DNA of 64,000 bases from Sphingomonas sp. URHD0057 (GTDB taxonomy: Bacteria > Pseudomonadota > Alphaproteobacteria > Sphingomonadales > Sphingomonadaceae), in contig NZ_JIAU01000006.1 in assembly GCF_000620665.1 (NCBI RefSeq), forward strand, positions 124,001 to 188,000, read 5' to 3'. Below are positions 1-9,016 of this stretch, one piece after another; within the stretch, counting starts at the first letter, position 1; each line of letters opens with the position of its first letter. The position numbers and the translations under genes are program-made. The notes below the pieces were generated by a model. That model was not told where the DNA came from, searched no databases, and saw only the letters and a program-made list of their open reading frames with translations.

Positions 1-33
1 AAGCCATTTTCTCTTGCCTGGCCGACAAAAGAA

Positions 34-57
34 AACGGGGCGATCGCTCGCCCCGTT
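34..57 (-). terminator. Rho-independent terminator of the M13 peptidase gene
   Basis: A perfect 10-bp stem (AACGGGGCGA / TCGCCCCGTT) with a TCGC tetraloop lies 13 bases past the stop codon of the leftward peptidase gene. On the minus strand it is followed by TTCTTTTG, a T-rich tail, which is the classic intrinsic terminator layout. Confidence 0.8.
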
Positions 58-70
58 CCCCTCCTAACCG

Positions 71-2110
71 CTACCAGAGCCGGACGCGCTTTTCCGGCGG
101 GATGTAGAATTTGGAATCCGGCCCGATGTTGAAGGCCTTGTACCAGGCGTCCATGTTGCGGACCGCGCCGATCACCCGCCAGCGATCGGGCGGATGGGGG
201 TTGCTCGCGACCTGCGCCTTGACCGCATCGGGCCGCTGGTTCGCGCGCCACACCTGGCCGAAGCCGAGGAAGAAGCGCTGGTCGCCGGTCAGGCCGTCGA
301 TCACCGGCGCTTCCTTGCCGTTGAGCGCCATCTTGTAGGCGTCATAGGCGACCTCGAGGCCCGACATGTCGCCGATATTCTCGCCCATGGTGAGGTCGCC
401 GTTGACGAACACGCCCGGCGCCGCCTCGAACGCCGAATATTGCTTGCCGAGCTCGGTGGTGAGCGCCTTAAAGCGGTTGGCGTCAGCGGCGGTCCACCAA
501 TCCCGGATCGCTCCCGTCTGGTCGATCTTGCGCCCCTGGTCGTCGAACCCGTGCATAATCTCATGCCCGATGCCCGAGCCGATCGCGCCATAATTGACGG
601 CGAGGTCGGCGCTCGGATCGAAGAACGGCGCCTGCAGGATGCCGGCCGGGAACACGATCTTGTTCTCCTGCCCGCCATTGTACGCATTCACCGTCGCCGG
701 GCTCAGTGCCCATTTCTGGCGGTCGACCGGTTGGCCGAGCTGGCTCAGCTGATACTGCCATTCGAAGACGTTGCTGCGCTTGACGTTGCCGTAGAGGTCG
801 TCCGCCTTCATCGCGAGCTTCGAATAATCCCGGAACTTGCTGGGATAGCCGACCATCACGTCCATCTTGCCCAGCTTGACGAGCGCGGCCTCCTTGGTCG
901 CGTCGCTCATCCAGCTGTTGGCCTTGATGTGGAGCGCGGCGGCCTTCTTCAAATTGCCGACGAGGTCTTCCATCATCGCCTTCGACGTGGGCGAGAAGTA
1001 GCGCTCGATATAGGTCTTGCCGAGCAGCTCGCCGAGGCGGCCGTCGACCTGGTCGATGCCGCGGCGCCACCGGGGCCGCAGCTGCGACACGCCGGACAGG
1101 ACCTTGGTGAACTCGAAGCGGTTGTCGACGAAGCGCTTCGACAGATAGTTGGACGCCTGGTGCGTGACGTTGAAGCGCTCCCACGCCTTGAGCGTGTCGA
1201 GCGGCGTCGCGGCGAACAACGCCGCCTTCGCCTTCACCGCGCTATTGTCGCCGACGATGAGCTTGTCGGTGTGGATGCCCGAAGCCGCGAAATAGCTCGG
1301 CCAGTCGAAGCCCGGCGCATAGGCGGCGAGCTCGGCCATGGTCATCGGATTGTTGTTCTTGTCGATGTCGCGCAGGTCCGCGATCGGCCAGGTCAGCTTG
1401 GCCACCTCGGTCTCGAACGCGAGGATGGCGTCGGCCTGCTTCGCGGCGTCGGCCGCGCCCGCCATGGTGAGCGCGCGCTCGACATAGGCGCGATAGGCGT
1501 CGCGCTCCTTCTTGTACTTGTCGTCGAGATAATAGTCGCGGTTCGGCAGGCCGAGCCCGCCCGATCCAAGATATAGTGTGTTGAGGTTCGGGTTCACCGA
1601 ATCCGGGCCGACGCCGGCGCCGAACAGGCTCGCTCCGAAATCGGCCGAGGCCTCGCCCATGAACCGGGTCAAGTCGGCCTTGTCCTTGATCGCCTCGACG
1701 CGGGCGAGGTCGGCTTTCAGCGGAGCGTCGTCGACCTGCTCGAGCCGCGGTTCGTCGAGGTAGCTCGCATAAAGCGCGCCGAGCTGGCCGTCCTTCGCGG
1801 CGCCGACGATGATGTCCTTCAGTCGGTCCTGGTTGCTGTTGTAGGTGTCGAAGAAGGTGCCGTTGCTCGACTGGTCGGCCGGGATCGGATGGGCGTCGAG
1901 CCACTCGCCGCTGGTGTAGCGCTGGAAGTCGTCGCCGGGCTTCACCGCGGTGTCGCGCGCCGACAGGTCGACCCCCCATTTGCCGAAGCTGACGACGGTA
2001 GGCGCCGCTCCGCTCGCGCCTTGCGCGATCGCCGCCCCCGCCAGCACCGTCGATGCCGCAAGCAGCACCGCCGCCGCCCGAACGAATCTGATCCCCGAAC
2101 TCTGAGCCAT
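71..2110 (-). CDS. M13 family (neprilysin/PepO-like) secreted zinc metallopeptidase
   Basis: This 679-aa protein is a zinc endopeptidase that should cleave peptides in the periplasm. The N terminus (MAQSSGIRF...AGAAIAQG) is a signal peptide, so I place the start at the second ATG (2110) rather than at 2131. The zinc site [10 protein letters not shown] fits HExxH, and GENIGDMSG supplies the third zinc ligand (ExxxD). The motif [13 protein letters not shown] just before the zinc helix is typical of M13, although the usual NAYY is NAYN here. The C terminus ends VRLW, close to the family's usual CxxW ending but without the cysteine. Length agrees with bacterial M13 enzymes. It is transcribed divergently from uvrA. 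The substrate is unknown. Confidence 0.93.
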   Translation of the reverse strand: MAQSSGIRFVRAAAVLLAASTVLAGAAIAQGASGAAPTVVSFGKWGVDLSARDTAVKPGDDFQRYTSGEWLDAHPIPADQSSNGTFFDTYNSNQDRLKDIIVGAAKDGQLGALYASYLDEPRLEQVDDAPLKADLARVEAIKDKADLTRFMGEASADFGASLFGAGVGPDSVNPNLNTLYLGSGGLGLPNRDYYLDDKYKKERDAYRAYVERALTMAGAADAAKQADAILAFETEVAKLTWPIADLRDIDKNNNPMTMAELAAYAPGFDWPSYFAASGIHTDKLIVGDNSAVKAKAALFAATPLDTLKAWERFNVTHQASNYLSKRFVDNRFEFTKVLSGVSQLRPRWRRGIDQVDGRLGELLGKTYIERYFSPTSKAMMEDLVGNLKKAAALHIKANSWMSDATKEAALVKLGKMDVMVGYPSKFRDYSKLAMKADDLYGNVKRSNVFEWQYQLSQLGQPVDRQKWALSPATVNAYNGGQENKIVFPAGILQAPFFDPSADLAVNYGAIGSGIGHEIMHGFDDQGRKIDQTGAIRDWWTAADANRFKALTTELGKQYSAFEAAPGVFVNGDLTMGENIGDMSGLEVAYDAYKMALNGKEAPVIDGLTGDQRFFLGFGQVWRANQRPDAVKAQVASNPHPPDRWRVIGAVRNMDAWYKAFNIGPDSKFYIPPEKRVRLW

Positions 2111-2250
2111 GAAAAATCCCCGCCAATGCAATGAGATGAGCCGTGTGGCGCGCCACGGTTAAGCGCTCCAGCCGGGATCGACAAGCGTCCCCCGCCCATC
2201 GACGAACACTGGCAAATTCGCCGCTCCGCACCCATATGCGCAAAGCCGCG

Positions 2251-2280
2251 TTGACCGGGTGCGGCGCTCCACGCTAGACT
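2251..2280 (+). promoter_or_regulatory. Candidate sigma-70 promoter of uvrA
   Basis: TTGACC (2251-2256) and TAGACT (2275-2280) are separated by 18 bases and lie 28 bases before the uvrA ATG. The LexA box begins right after the -10 element, where bound repressor would block RNA polymerase. Inferred from sequence only. Confidence 0.5.
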
Positions 2281-2281
2281 A

Positions 2282-2296
2282 GAACATAAACGGAAC
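2282..2296 (+). promoter_or_regulatory. LexA (SOS) box upstream of uvrA
   Basis: The sequence GAAC-ATAAACG-GAAC matches the alphaproteobacterial SOS operator GAAC-N7-GAAC (equivalently GTTC-N7-GTTC). It ends 12 bases before the uvrA start codon, immediately downstream of the candidate -10. Since uvrA is a classical SOS gene, repression by LexA and induction by DNA damage is the natural reading. Confidence 0.8.
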
Positions 2297-2308
2297 GAAG
2301 CCGACCCG

Positions 2309-5300
2309 ATGCTGACCCATATTTCTGTCAGAGGTGCCCGCGAGCACAACCTCAAGGGGATCGACGTCGATATCCCGCGCGAGAGCCTGACGGTCATCAC
2401 CGGCCTGTCGGGCTCGGGCAAGTCGTCCCTCGCCTTCGACACCATCTATGCGGAGGGGCAGCGGCGCTACGTCGAGAGCCTCAGCGCCTATGCGCGCCAG
2501 TTCCTCGAGATGATGCAGAAGCCCGACGTCGAACATATCGACGGCCTCTCGCCCGCCATCTCGATCGAGCAGAAGACCACGTCGCGCAACCCGCGCTCGA
2601 CGGTCGCCACCGTCACCGAGATCTACGATTACATGCGCTTGCTGTGGGCGCGCGTCGGCGTCCCTTACTCGCCCGCGACCGGGCTGCCGATCGAGGCGCA
2701 GCAGGTCAGCCAGATGGTCGACCGCGTGATGGCGCTGCCCGAAGGCAGCCGCCACTACCTGCTCGCCCCCGTCGTGCGCGGCCGCAAGGGCGAGTACCGC
2801 AAGGAGCTCGCCGAGTGGCAGAAGGCGGGCTTCCAGCGAGTCCGCATCGACGGCGTCTTCTATGCGATCGAGGAAGCCCCCGCGCTCGACAAGAAATACA
2901 AACATGACATCGAGGTGGTGGTCGACCGCATCGTCGTCCGCGAAGGGATCGAAGCCCGCCTCGCCGACAGCTTCGAGCAGGCGCTCAAGCTCGCCGAGGG
3001 GCTTGCCTACCTGGACCCCGCAGACGCGCCAACTCCCTCCCCCTCGATGGGGGAGGGTCGGGGTCGGGGTGGGGGTGACGGTGGAGACAGCCGCGCCTTT
3101 TCCGGAGACGTCACCCCGCCCCCAACCCCTCCCCATCAAGGGGAGGGGAGCCAGTTCAAGCTCGACTACGCACCCCCCGGCCGCATCCTCTTCTCGGAGA
3201 AATTCGCCTGCCCGGTCTCGGGCTTCACCATCGCCGAGATCGAGCCGCGCCTGTTCAGCTTCAACGCCCCGCAGGGCGCCTGCCCGGCGTGCGACGGCCT
3301 CGGCGAGAAGCTGGTGTTCGACGAAGATCTCGTCGTCCCCAACCACAACCTCTCGATCGCCAAGGGCGCGGTCGTCCCCTGGGCCAAGTCGCAGCCGCCC
3401 AGCCCTTATTACATGCAGGTGCTCAGCTCACTCGCCCGCGCCTATGATTTCGATCTCCATGTGCCGTGGAAGGACCTCCCCGAGGAAGCGCAGCGCGTGA
3501 TCCTCCACGGCACCGCCGGCCGCCCGGTCACCCTCCGCTTCATCGACGGCCGCCGCAGCTACGAGGTCAACAAGCCGTTCGAGGGCGTCATCGGCAATTT
3601 GAACCGCCGCATGCTGTCGACCGAGAGCGCGTGGACTCGCGAGGAGCTGTCGCGCTACCAGGGCAGCCGCCCGTGCGAGGTGTGTCACGGCGCCCGCCTC
3701 CGCCCCGAGGCGCTGGCGGTGAAGATCGCGGGCGAGGACATCTCGCTCTCCAGCCGCCGCAGCGTCGCCGACGCGCTCGCCTGGTTCGCCGCGCTCCACA
3801 CCAAGCTCACCGAGACCCAGAACGCGATCGCCGGGGTGATCCTCAAGGAGATCAACGAGCGTCTCGGCTTCCTCCACAATGTCGGCCTCGACTATCTCCA
3901 CCTCGACCGCACCAGCGGCACCCTCTCGGGCGGCGAGAGCCAGCGCATTCGCCTCGCCAGCCAGATCGGCAGCGGCCTGTCGGGCGTCCTCTATGTCCTC
4001 GACGAGCCCTCGATCGGCCTCCACCAGAAGGACAACGACCGCCTCCTCGAGACCCTCAAGCGCCTGCGCGGCCTCGGCAACACCGTGCTGGTGGTCGAGC
4101 ATGACGAGGAGGCGATCCGCACCGCCGACCATGTCATCGACATGGGCCCGGGCGCCGGCGTCCACGGCGGCGAGATCGTGTGCGAAGGCTCGCTTGCCGA
4201 CCTCCTCGCGTGCGAAGGCAGCCTCACCGCGGACTACCTCTCCGGCCGCCGCGAGATCCCGCTCCTCGCCACCCGCCGCAAGGGCAGCGGAAAATTCGTC
4301 ACGGTCCACGGCGCCACCGCCAACAACCTCGACAACGTCACCGTCAAGTTCCCGCTCGGCACGTTCACCTGCGTCACCGGGGTCAGCGGCAGCGGCAAGT
4401 CGAGCCTGACCATCGACACGCTCTACGCCGGCGCCGCCCGCGCGCTTAACGGCGCCCGCATCGTCTGCGGCCCGTGCGAGCGCATCACCGGCCTCGAGCA
4501 ACTCGACAAGGTGATCGACATCGACCAGTCGCCGATCGGCCGCACGCCCCGCTCCAACCCCGCGACCTACACCGGCGCCTTCACCCAGATCCGCGACTGG
4601 TTCGCCGGCCTGCCCGAGAGCAAGGCGCGCGGCTACAAGCCCGGCCGCTTCTCCTTCAACGTCAAGGGCGGGCGGTGCGAGGCGTGCCAGGGCGACGGCC
4701 TGATCAAGATCGAGATGCACTTCCTGCCCGACGTCTACGTCACCTGCGACGTGTGCCACGGCGCGCGCTACAACCGCGAGACGCTCGAGGTGAAGTTCAA
4801 GGGCCACTCGATCGCCGACGTGCTCGACATGAACGTCGAGGAGGCGGCCGAGCTGTTCAAGGCGGTCCCCGCAATCCGCGACAAGATGCGCATGCTGCAG
4901 GAGGTGGGCTTAGGCTACATCAAGGTCGGCCAGTCCGCGACCACGCTCAGCGGCGGCGAGGCGCAGCGCGTCAAGCTCTCCAAGGAGCTGTCGCGCAGAG
5001 CCACCGGCAACACCCTCTACATCCTCGACGAGCCGACCACCGGCCTCCACTTCGAGGACGTCCGCAAGCTCCTCGAAGTGCTCCACGCGCTGGTCGAGCA
5101 GGGCAACACCGTGGTCGTGATCGAGCACAACCTCGACGTCATCAAAACCGCCGACTGGGTGATCGACCTCGGCCCCGGCGGCGGAGTCAACGGCGGCAAG
5201 ATCATCGCCGAAGGCCCGCCCGAGAAAATCGCGGAAACCGCGGTCTCGGCGACGGGGCAGTATCTGCGGCCGATTCTGGAGCGGGCGAGCGTCAAGCCGA

Positions 5301-5389
5301 AGGTGGTGGAGACGAAGCCGGTGCGGGTGAAGCGCTCGCGCAGGGTTGCGGTCGACGAGAACGAACCGGACTTGATTCCGGCGAAGTAG
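2309..5389 (+). CDS. uvrA: Excinuclease ABC subunit UvrA with an in-frame repeat insertion
   Basis: UvrA is the damage-recognition ATPase of nucleotide excision repair and loads UvrB on damaged DNA. The first ATP site has Walker [10 protein letters not shown] (near residue 32), signature [14 protein letters not shown] and Walker [13 protein letters not shown]. The second has [14 protein letters not shown] (about 690), [14 protein letters not shown] and [12 protein letters not shown]. Zinc motifs include CPACDGLG and CEACQGDG...CDVCHGAR. At 1026 aa it is longer than the usual 940-980. The excess is a Gly/Pro-rich stretch at about residues 241-281, encoded by a palindromic repeat and lying just before the conserved [15 protein letters not shown] Lys/Arg-rich C-terminal tail follows the second ATPase. 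An SOS box precedes the gene. Confidence 0.98.
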   Translation: MLTHISVRGAREHNLKGIDVDIPRESLTVITGLSGSGKSSLAFDTIYAEGQRRYVESLSAYARQFLEMMQKPDVEHIDGLSPAISIEQKTTSRNPRSTVATVTEIYDYMRLLWARVGVPYSPATGLPIEAQQVSQMVDRVMALPEGSRHYLLAPVVRGRKGEYRKELAEWQKAGFQRVRIDGVFYAIEEAPALDKKYKHDIEVVVDRIVVREGIEARLADSFEQALKLAEGLAYLDPADAPTPSPSMGEGRGRGGGDGGDSRAFSGDVTPPPTPPHQGEGSQFKLDYAPPGRILFSEKFACPVSGFTIAEIEPRLFSFNAPQGACPACDGLGEKLVFDEDLVVPNHNLSIAKGAVVPWAKSQPPSPYYMQVLSSLARAYDFDLHVPWKDLPEEAQRVILHGTAGRPVTLRFIDGRRSYEVNKPFEGVIGNLNRRMLSTESAWTREELSRYQGSRPCEVCHGARLRPEALAVKIAGEDISLSSRRSVADALAWFAALHTKLTETQNAIAGVILKEINERLGFLHNVGLDYLHLDRTSGTLSGGESQRIRLASQIGSGLSGVLYVLDEPSIGLHQKDNDRLLETLKRLRGLGNTVLVVEHDEEAIRTADHVIDMGPGAGVHGGEIVCEGSLADLLACEGSLTADYLSGRREIPLLATRRKGSGKFVTVHGATANNLDNVTVKFPLGTFTCVTGVSGSGKSSLTIDTLYAGAARALNGARIVCGPCERITGLEQLDKVIDIDQSPIGRTPRSNPATYTGAFTQIRDWFAGLPESKARGYKPGRFSFNVKGGRCEACQGDGLIKIEMHFLPDVYVTCDVCHGARYNRETLEVKFKGHSIADVLDMNVEEAAELFKAVPAIRDKMRMLQEVGLGYIKVGQSATTLSGGEAQRVKLSKELSRRATGNTLYILDEPTTGLHFEDVRKLLEVLHALVEQGNTVVVIEHNLDVIKTADWVIDLGPGGGVNGGKIIAEGPPEKIAETAVSATGQYLRPILERASVKPKVVETKPVRVKRSRRVAVDENEPDLIPAK
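3033..3150. repeat. Intragenic palindromic repeat element inside uvrA
   Basis: Two arms, 3033-3080 and 3109-3150, are imperfect inverted copies of each other. Each arm contains its own small hairpin, CCTCCCC-(n)-GGGGAGG, followed by a G-rich tract ending GGTGACG; 28 bases separate the arms. The unit is read in frame as about 41 residues rich in Pro and Gly (for example [15 protein letters not shown]), with no stop codon. The layout resembles mobile palindromic elements that insert in frame into genes, such as the Rickettsia palindromic elements. No other copy is visible in this window. Confidence 0.8.
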
Positions 5390-5474
5390 GTTACGCGTCA
5401 CCCGCTTGCATTGCCTATCGTTTCATCCAACAACAATGCCGCTCGGCTCGGGGTGAATGGGGAGAGCCGCACGT

Positions 5475-6506
5475 ATGGCTGAGAGACCGCTGAAGTTGCG
5501 CGCCAAGACGCTGCGCCCTCACAAGGCGCGGGTCAGTGCGCAATTCGAGATTCGTAATGTCCTCGCCAACGATCCTTTCGTGTACGTCGACCTATGGTTG
5601 CGACGAAATCATCAGGAGGACGCGAGGTTCTTCTGGAAGCAGGCCGGCGCATTTTACAAGAGCGCTGAAACTCTTCCTTTGGAGGCAAAACCGCTTCTCC
5701 TATATTATTGTTTCATGAACGCAGTGAAAGCACTGCTGTCAGCAAAGTCTATACCCTTCAACCAACACCACGGCGTCGGCCAGGGAGATACGCTAGGTAA
5801 GTTTGTACTTAGCAACTATGGAATTGAGATACGGAACGCTGGCATTCTCCCCTCACTCTCCGGTTATTATAACGAGACAGAACCGAGTACTCGGCACAGC
5901 TTAGAAGACATTTTTTATAATCTTGTTCACATTCATCGAACTTACTGTCTCACGTATCCGCGGCGACGCGACCTTTTTCTTCCGCTGCGTGACGCCATGT
6001 TTGTCCGTGACAATGTCACAGGCAATACTAGGGTTCGTGCAGTCGTCGGCAGCGACGTAGACTGGCCGAGCTATCGTCGCGCCATGCCCGGAAATTTCAC
6101 CCATTACTTGGAGGGCGCTGACCGGGTGGTCGAGTCCATCTCGACGGCGACTCTTTCGATCGCTGCAGTTCCCACCGCCGCAGACCTCACTCAAGTGGCC
6201 CACCTAAACCAAACGATTCGGGAGAGGGTGAAATACATCCGAGGCTCGCAGTCTCTGTGGTACCTCAAAACTGATAGCCCCAGCAGTATCGCGAGGGAGC
6301 AGCTCACACTAACCTTGGCAGCGATGCACCGTCTGAGTGAGTTGACCCGATATCAACCGAAACAGCTGACATCGCTGCTAGATGGACAGAGAAACTGGTT
6401 GCTTACCGAATTTATTGAGATGTCGCCCGCGCAGTTCATGGATGAGATCGCTGCCGAAATTACGGGCCACCAAATTCTAGTTCCGAATGTTCGCATCCCG
6501 GCCTGA
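5475..6506 (+). CDS. YaaC-like protein
   Basis: This 343-aa protein resembles the YaaC family. The stretch around residues 45-90 (FFWKQAGAFYKSAETLP, then KPLLLYYCFMNAVKALL and QHHGVGQ) is the family's most recognisable part. The biochemical function of YaaC is not established. The ATG at 5475 has GGGGAGAG about 9 bases upstream; the ATG at 5457 would overlap that ribosome site. The gene is visibly AT-richer than uvrA and uses codons such as TTA, ATA and AGA that are rare nearby, which suggests horizontal acquisition. It is followed after two bases by a GTG-started deoxyribosyltransferase-like gene, so the two form an operon. Confidence 0.75.
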   Translation: MAERPLKLRAKTLRPHKARVSAQFEIRNVLANDPFVYVDLWLRRNHQEDARFFWKQAGAFYKSAETLPLEAKPLLLYYCFMNAVKALLSAKSIPFNQHHGVGQGDTLGKFVLSNYGIEIRNAGILPSLSGYYNETEPSTRHSLEDIFYNLVHIHRTYCLTYPRRRDLFLPLRDAMFVRDNVTGNTRVRAVVGSDVDWPSYRRAMPGNFTHYLEGADRVVESISTATLSIAAVPTAADLTQVAHLNQTIRERVKYIRGSQSLWYLKTDSPSSIAREQLTLTLAAMHRLSELTRYQPKQLTSLLDGQRNWLLTEFIEMSPAQFMDEIAAEITGHQILVPNVRIPA

Positions 6507-6508
6507 CT

Positions 6509-7030
6509 GTGAAGATATATCTTGCCTGCAGTCTAACGCATTTGCCCCAACAACATTTTGGAAGATATGTGTCCTACCTACACGCGTTGGCCGCGTCGCT
6601 CAGGGGCATCGGTGGCGTTGAGGCTGTCAAGTACGCGTTATTGGACAGCGATCCGCAGCTCAAGGAGCGCCCTCCTGAACGACGGGCCGAGCTTTGCTAC
6701 GCGTGGGATCGGCAGATGATTGAGGACGCCGACCTCGTTGTTGCCGATGCAAGCTTCCCATCCACTGGAATGGGTGTCGAGCTTCAAATCGCCGAAGGGG
6801 CCGGCAAGCCGATAATCATGTTAGTCGGTGATTACGGGGATAATCGGGTACCTTCTCGCGAATACGAAAACCCCGACCATTCGCGACATCATTTACAAGT
6901 TGGTGAGGGCGTTGTTTCCCTCATGGCCTTAGGTGTCCCCACGATTTCACAGGTGATTCAATACGCTTGCGAGGTGGAAGCCATTCAAAAAGCTAGCGAA
7001 GCCGTCGCCCTCTTCGTTCGACCCAGTTAG
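6509..7030 (+). CDS. Nucleoside 2-deoxyribosyltransferase / DNPH1-like protein
   Basis: This 173-aa protein begins MKIYLACSLT, the first beta strand of the nucleoside 2-deoxyribosyltransferase/Rcl fold. It carries DRQMIEDADLVVADASFPS followed by GMGVEL (residues 87-92) and GKPIIML. Glu91 in GMGVEL lines up with the catalytic Glu of the family (GxGxE, as in DNPH1/Rcl). The enzyme would cleave or transfer the N-glycosidic bond of a (deoxy)nucleoside or nucleotide; the substrate cannot be read from sequence. It starts with GTG two bases after the YaaC-like stop, so translation is probably coupled. Codon use is again atypical for the window. A strong hairpin terminator follows. Confidence 0.75.
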   Translation: MKIYLACSLTHLPQQHFGRYVSYLHALAASLRGIGGVEAVKYALLDSDPQLKERPPERRAELCYAWDRQMIEDADLVVADASFPSTGMGVELQIAEGAGKPIIMLVGDYGDNRVPSREYENPDHSRHHLQVGEGVVSLMALGVPTISQVIQYACEVEAIQKASEAVALFVRPS

Positions 7031-7052
7031 GGTTACTTAGCTCGTAAACGAA

Positions 7053-7080
7053 AATAGCCCGCGATCTCTCGCGGGCTATT
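7053..7080 (+). terminator. Terminator hairpin after the YaaC/NDT pair
   Basis: A perfect 12-bp stem AATAGCCCGCGA / TCGCGGGCTATT with a TCTC loop lies 22 bases after the stop codon at 7030. An A-rich run precedes the stem, and downstream there are few T residues. It may therefore act in both directions, also ending the leftward gene whose stop is at 7182. Confidence 0.75.
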
Positions 7081-7181
7081 CCCTTGGTCCACCCTTGGAA
7101 ACCTCTCCCGCCGAGGCGGGCTGTTGTCCGATGTACAAGGGGGCGAACTGCGACAGCTCTCGCAGAGCGCTGGACCTCAAC

Positions 7182-7754
7182 TCATTGCCCGGTTCCTTCG
7201 ACGTAGAACGAACCAACCACGTTCGGCATCGCCGCCTTCGGGTTATTTTGCCACGCGAACACGACCTCGACTGCGATCCCAGTTGCCGACGCGATGACGT
7301 ACGTCTGACGCCATGCGCCGTTCGCGTCCTGGCCCTGCACCGAGAGGCCCGCCTCATCGATATACGTGAACCCGTTGTCGAGCCGACGGCCCGCTTGACG
7401 ATTGGTCGTGATTAGATCGAGCAGGTCCTCAGTCGAAACACCGCGAGCAGCAGCCCGGCGGATGACCGCAAACCAAATCGAGTTCCAATACGCGTCGCTG
7501 TAAGGCAACGCGATACCGTCCACCTTGGCACTACGCGGCTTCGTGTGCGTCAGACTTGGCGGAGCAGCCGGGTTGAACGATCGCGGGGCATCGTTGCCGA
7601 CGACTGCGAGCGCTCCGGTCGACGGCTCTTCATCCCCTTGCTCCAACGCCCTCACCGCACGCTCGATCACAGTCACTGGAGTGTCGATGAACGGCACCGC
7701 GTGCTTCTGCAATTTCGCGAACAAATCGTCCGGCAATTCAACTGAATATGGCAT
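7182..7754 (-). CDS. Hypothetical protein with ribbon-helix-helix-like N terminus
   Basis: This 190-aa protein was not assigned to a named family. The first 40 residues (MPYSVELPDDLFAKLQKH...TPVTVIERAVRALE) have the strand-helix-helix pattern of ribbon-helix-helix DNA-binding domains and look loosely like the SeqA N terminus. A Pro/Ala-rich linker follows. The C-terminal part contains YWNSIWFAVIRRAAARG and GLSVQGQDANGAWRQTYV, which suggest a folded domain of unknown role. I prefer the ATG at 7754 over an upstream start at 7778. It sits on the opposite strand to the YaaC/NDT pair and shares its atypical composition, so it may belong to the same acquired segment. Confidence 0.65.
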   Translation of the reverse strand: MPYSVELPDDLFAKLQKHAVPFIDTPVTVIERAVRALEQGDEEPSTGALAVVGNDAPRSFNPAAPPSLTHTKPRSAKVDGIALPYSDAYWNSIWFAVIRRAAARGVSTEDLLDLITTNRQAGRRLDNGFTYIDEAGLSVQGQDANGAWRQTYVIASATGIAVEVVFAWQNNPKAAMPNVVGSFYVEGTGQ

Positions 7755-7954
7755 CTCAACCTCGCTTCTGACGCTCACGTACCGAGTCGCTGTAAGGCTG
7801 TCAAGTCTATAAGTCTACAACCATTACGGCCGCAAGCTCGCATTCATGCAGGATGCCACAAAGCTTATCCCGGTATAGCATACGATGACGAACACGATCC
7901 ATTGCGTTCACTGCCCGTTGGTGTATTACAACACTAACTCGGTCGGAGCAGGGG

Positions 7955-8500
7955 ATGATCGACATGACGCAGCAGCGCCTCGCGCGGATCGCCGGGCTGT
8001 TCTACGCGCTCAACTTCGTCCTCGGCATTCTCTCGCTGGTCCGGTTGAAGGCGGGCGATCAGGCCGCGTCCGACCAGATGATGCTGTTCGCGGCGATCGA
8101 TTATGCAATCGTGGTGATCCTTCTCGGCCGGCTGTTCGAGCCTGCCGGGCGGGCGCTGTCCTGGGCCGTGGCCGCAGTCGGCCTCACCGGTTGCGCGCTG
8201 TCCGCCGCGGCTGCGCTCCATGTCTTTGCAGCGCCGGTCAATCCGCTCGCCATATTCGGCGTCTATTGCCTCGGCGTCGGAAGCTTGATCGTTCGGTCCC
8301 GCCTGATGCCGTCCGTGATCGGCGTGCTGCTCATGCTCGGCGGCTTGAGCTGGATGACCTACGCCTCGCCCGCCCTCGCGCACCGTCTCGTGCCGTACAG
8401 CATGGCACCCGGAGCGATCGCCGAGCTGATTTTCACCCTCTGGCTGCTGATCTTCGGCGTTCGGGCGCCCTCATCGCTGTCAGCCCCTAGTACCGCCTGA
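7955..8500 (+). CDS. DUF4386-like integral membrane protein
   Basis: This 181-aa protein is almost entirely hydrophobic, with about six membrane segments and the N-terminal pattern QQRLARIAGLFYALNFVLG of the DUF4386 family. It would sit in the inner membrane; its role is unknown. The start ATG at 7955 follows a GCAGGGG ribosome site. The sequence GTGTATTACAACACTA about 35 bases upstream resembles one half of the inverted repeat found before the DUF2157 gene at 16.7 kb, hinting at a shared type of regulator. GC content returns to the level of the backbone here. Confidence 0.7.
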   Translation: MIDMTQQRLARIAGLFYALNFVLGILSLVRLKAGDQAASDQMMLFAAIDYAIVVILLGRLFEPAGRALSWAVAAVGLTGCALSAAAALHVFAAPVNPLAIFGVYCLGVGSLIVRSRLMPSVIGVLLMLGGLSWMTYASPALAHRLVPYSMAPGAIAELIFTLWLLIFGVRAPSSLSAPSTA

Positions 8501-8520
8501 TCCACCAATTCGGGCGGAGG

Positions 8521-8997
8521 TCACTGCCTCTCGAACACCAGCACCTGCGAGAATTTCTCGCCCTTCCGGTTGGTACCGTCATCAGTGATAGTCATGACCT
8601 TCCCGTCGGGCGAAACCTTGCGAATGGCGATGCCGACGACCTTGCCGCCGCGCTTTTCCTCCGACTTCACGGTCAGCGCATCGACCCTGACCGCGTTCAG
8701 CGTGTCGTAGTTCGCCGACCCCTTCATCGGATAGTCCTTGCCGTCGGTCTTGGACTCGAAGCGCACGCGCATCGGCTCGCCGTGGCCGCCGACGCCCACC
8801 CAATCCACGATCACGCCACCGCCCGGCGCGAGCCGGTAGGTCCGTGTCTGGCTCCGCCAGCCCGGCCCCGGAGTGAAGGTCGATTTCGCAACGTTCAGCT
8901 TCCACGTGCCGATTATGGGATTGCCCGGCGCACCCGCCCGCGCGCCCGACAGCGCGAGCCCCGCAACCAAACCGAACGACAGCAAGCGTAACCCCAT
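8521..8997 (-). CDS. Secreted hypothetical protein
   Basis: This 158-aa protein has a signal peptide (MGLRLLSFGLVAGLALSGARA) followed by NPIIGTWKLNVAKSTFTPGP, a start seen in many small secreted proteins built mainly from beta strands. Alternating charged and hydrophobic residues in the rest suggest a beta barrel or sandwich; no catalytic motif is visible. I chose the ATG at 8997 because the upstream extension to 9063 would run into the neighbouring gene and precede the signal peptide. It lies 19 bases downstream of another secreted-protein gene on the same strand, so the two may be cotranscribed. Confidence 0.7.
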   Translation of the reverse strand: MGLRLLSFGLVAGLALSGARAGAPGNPIIGTWKLNVAKSTFTPGPGWRSQTRTYRLAPGGGVIVDWVGVGGHGEPMRVRFESKTDGKDYPMKGSANYDTLNAVRVDALTVKSEEKRGGKVVGIAIRKVSPDGKVMTITDDGTNRKGEKFSQVLVFERQ

Positions 8998-9016
8998 CAC
9001 GCCCTTCCTCCTCGCG

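Noticed and set aside
194-1576. Long open frame on the plus strand opposite the M13 peptidase gene
   Set aside because: It is the antisense reading of a strongly supported peptidase and has the Arg/Ala/Val-rich composition typical of shadow frames in GC-rich DNA.
2145-2156. Palindrome GTGGCGCGCCAC, also at 30086-30097
   Set aside because: Two copies of a GC-only-type palindrome in GC-rich DNA may be chance; no consistent position relative to genes beyond lying in leaders.
7107-7120. CCCGCC-GA-GGCGGG hairpin after the YaaC/NDT terminator
   Set aside because: The two-base loop is too small for a stable hairpin and there is no T tract; the 12-bp hairpin at 7053-7080 explains termination.
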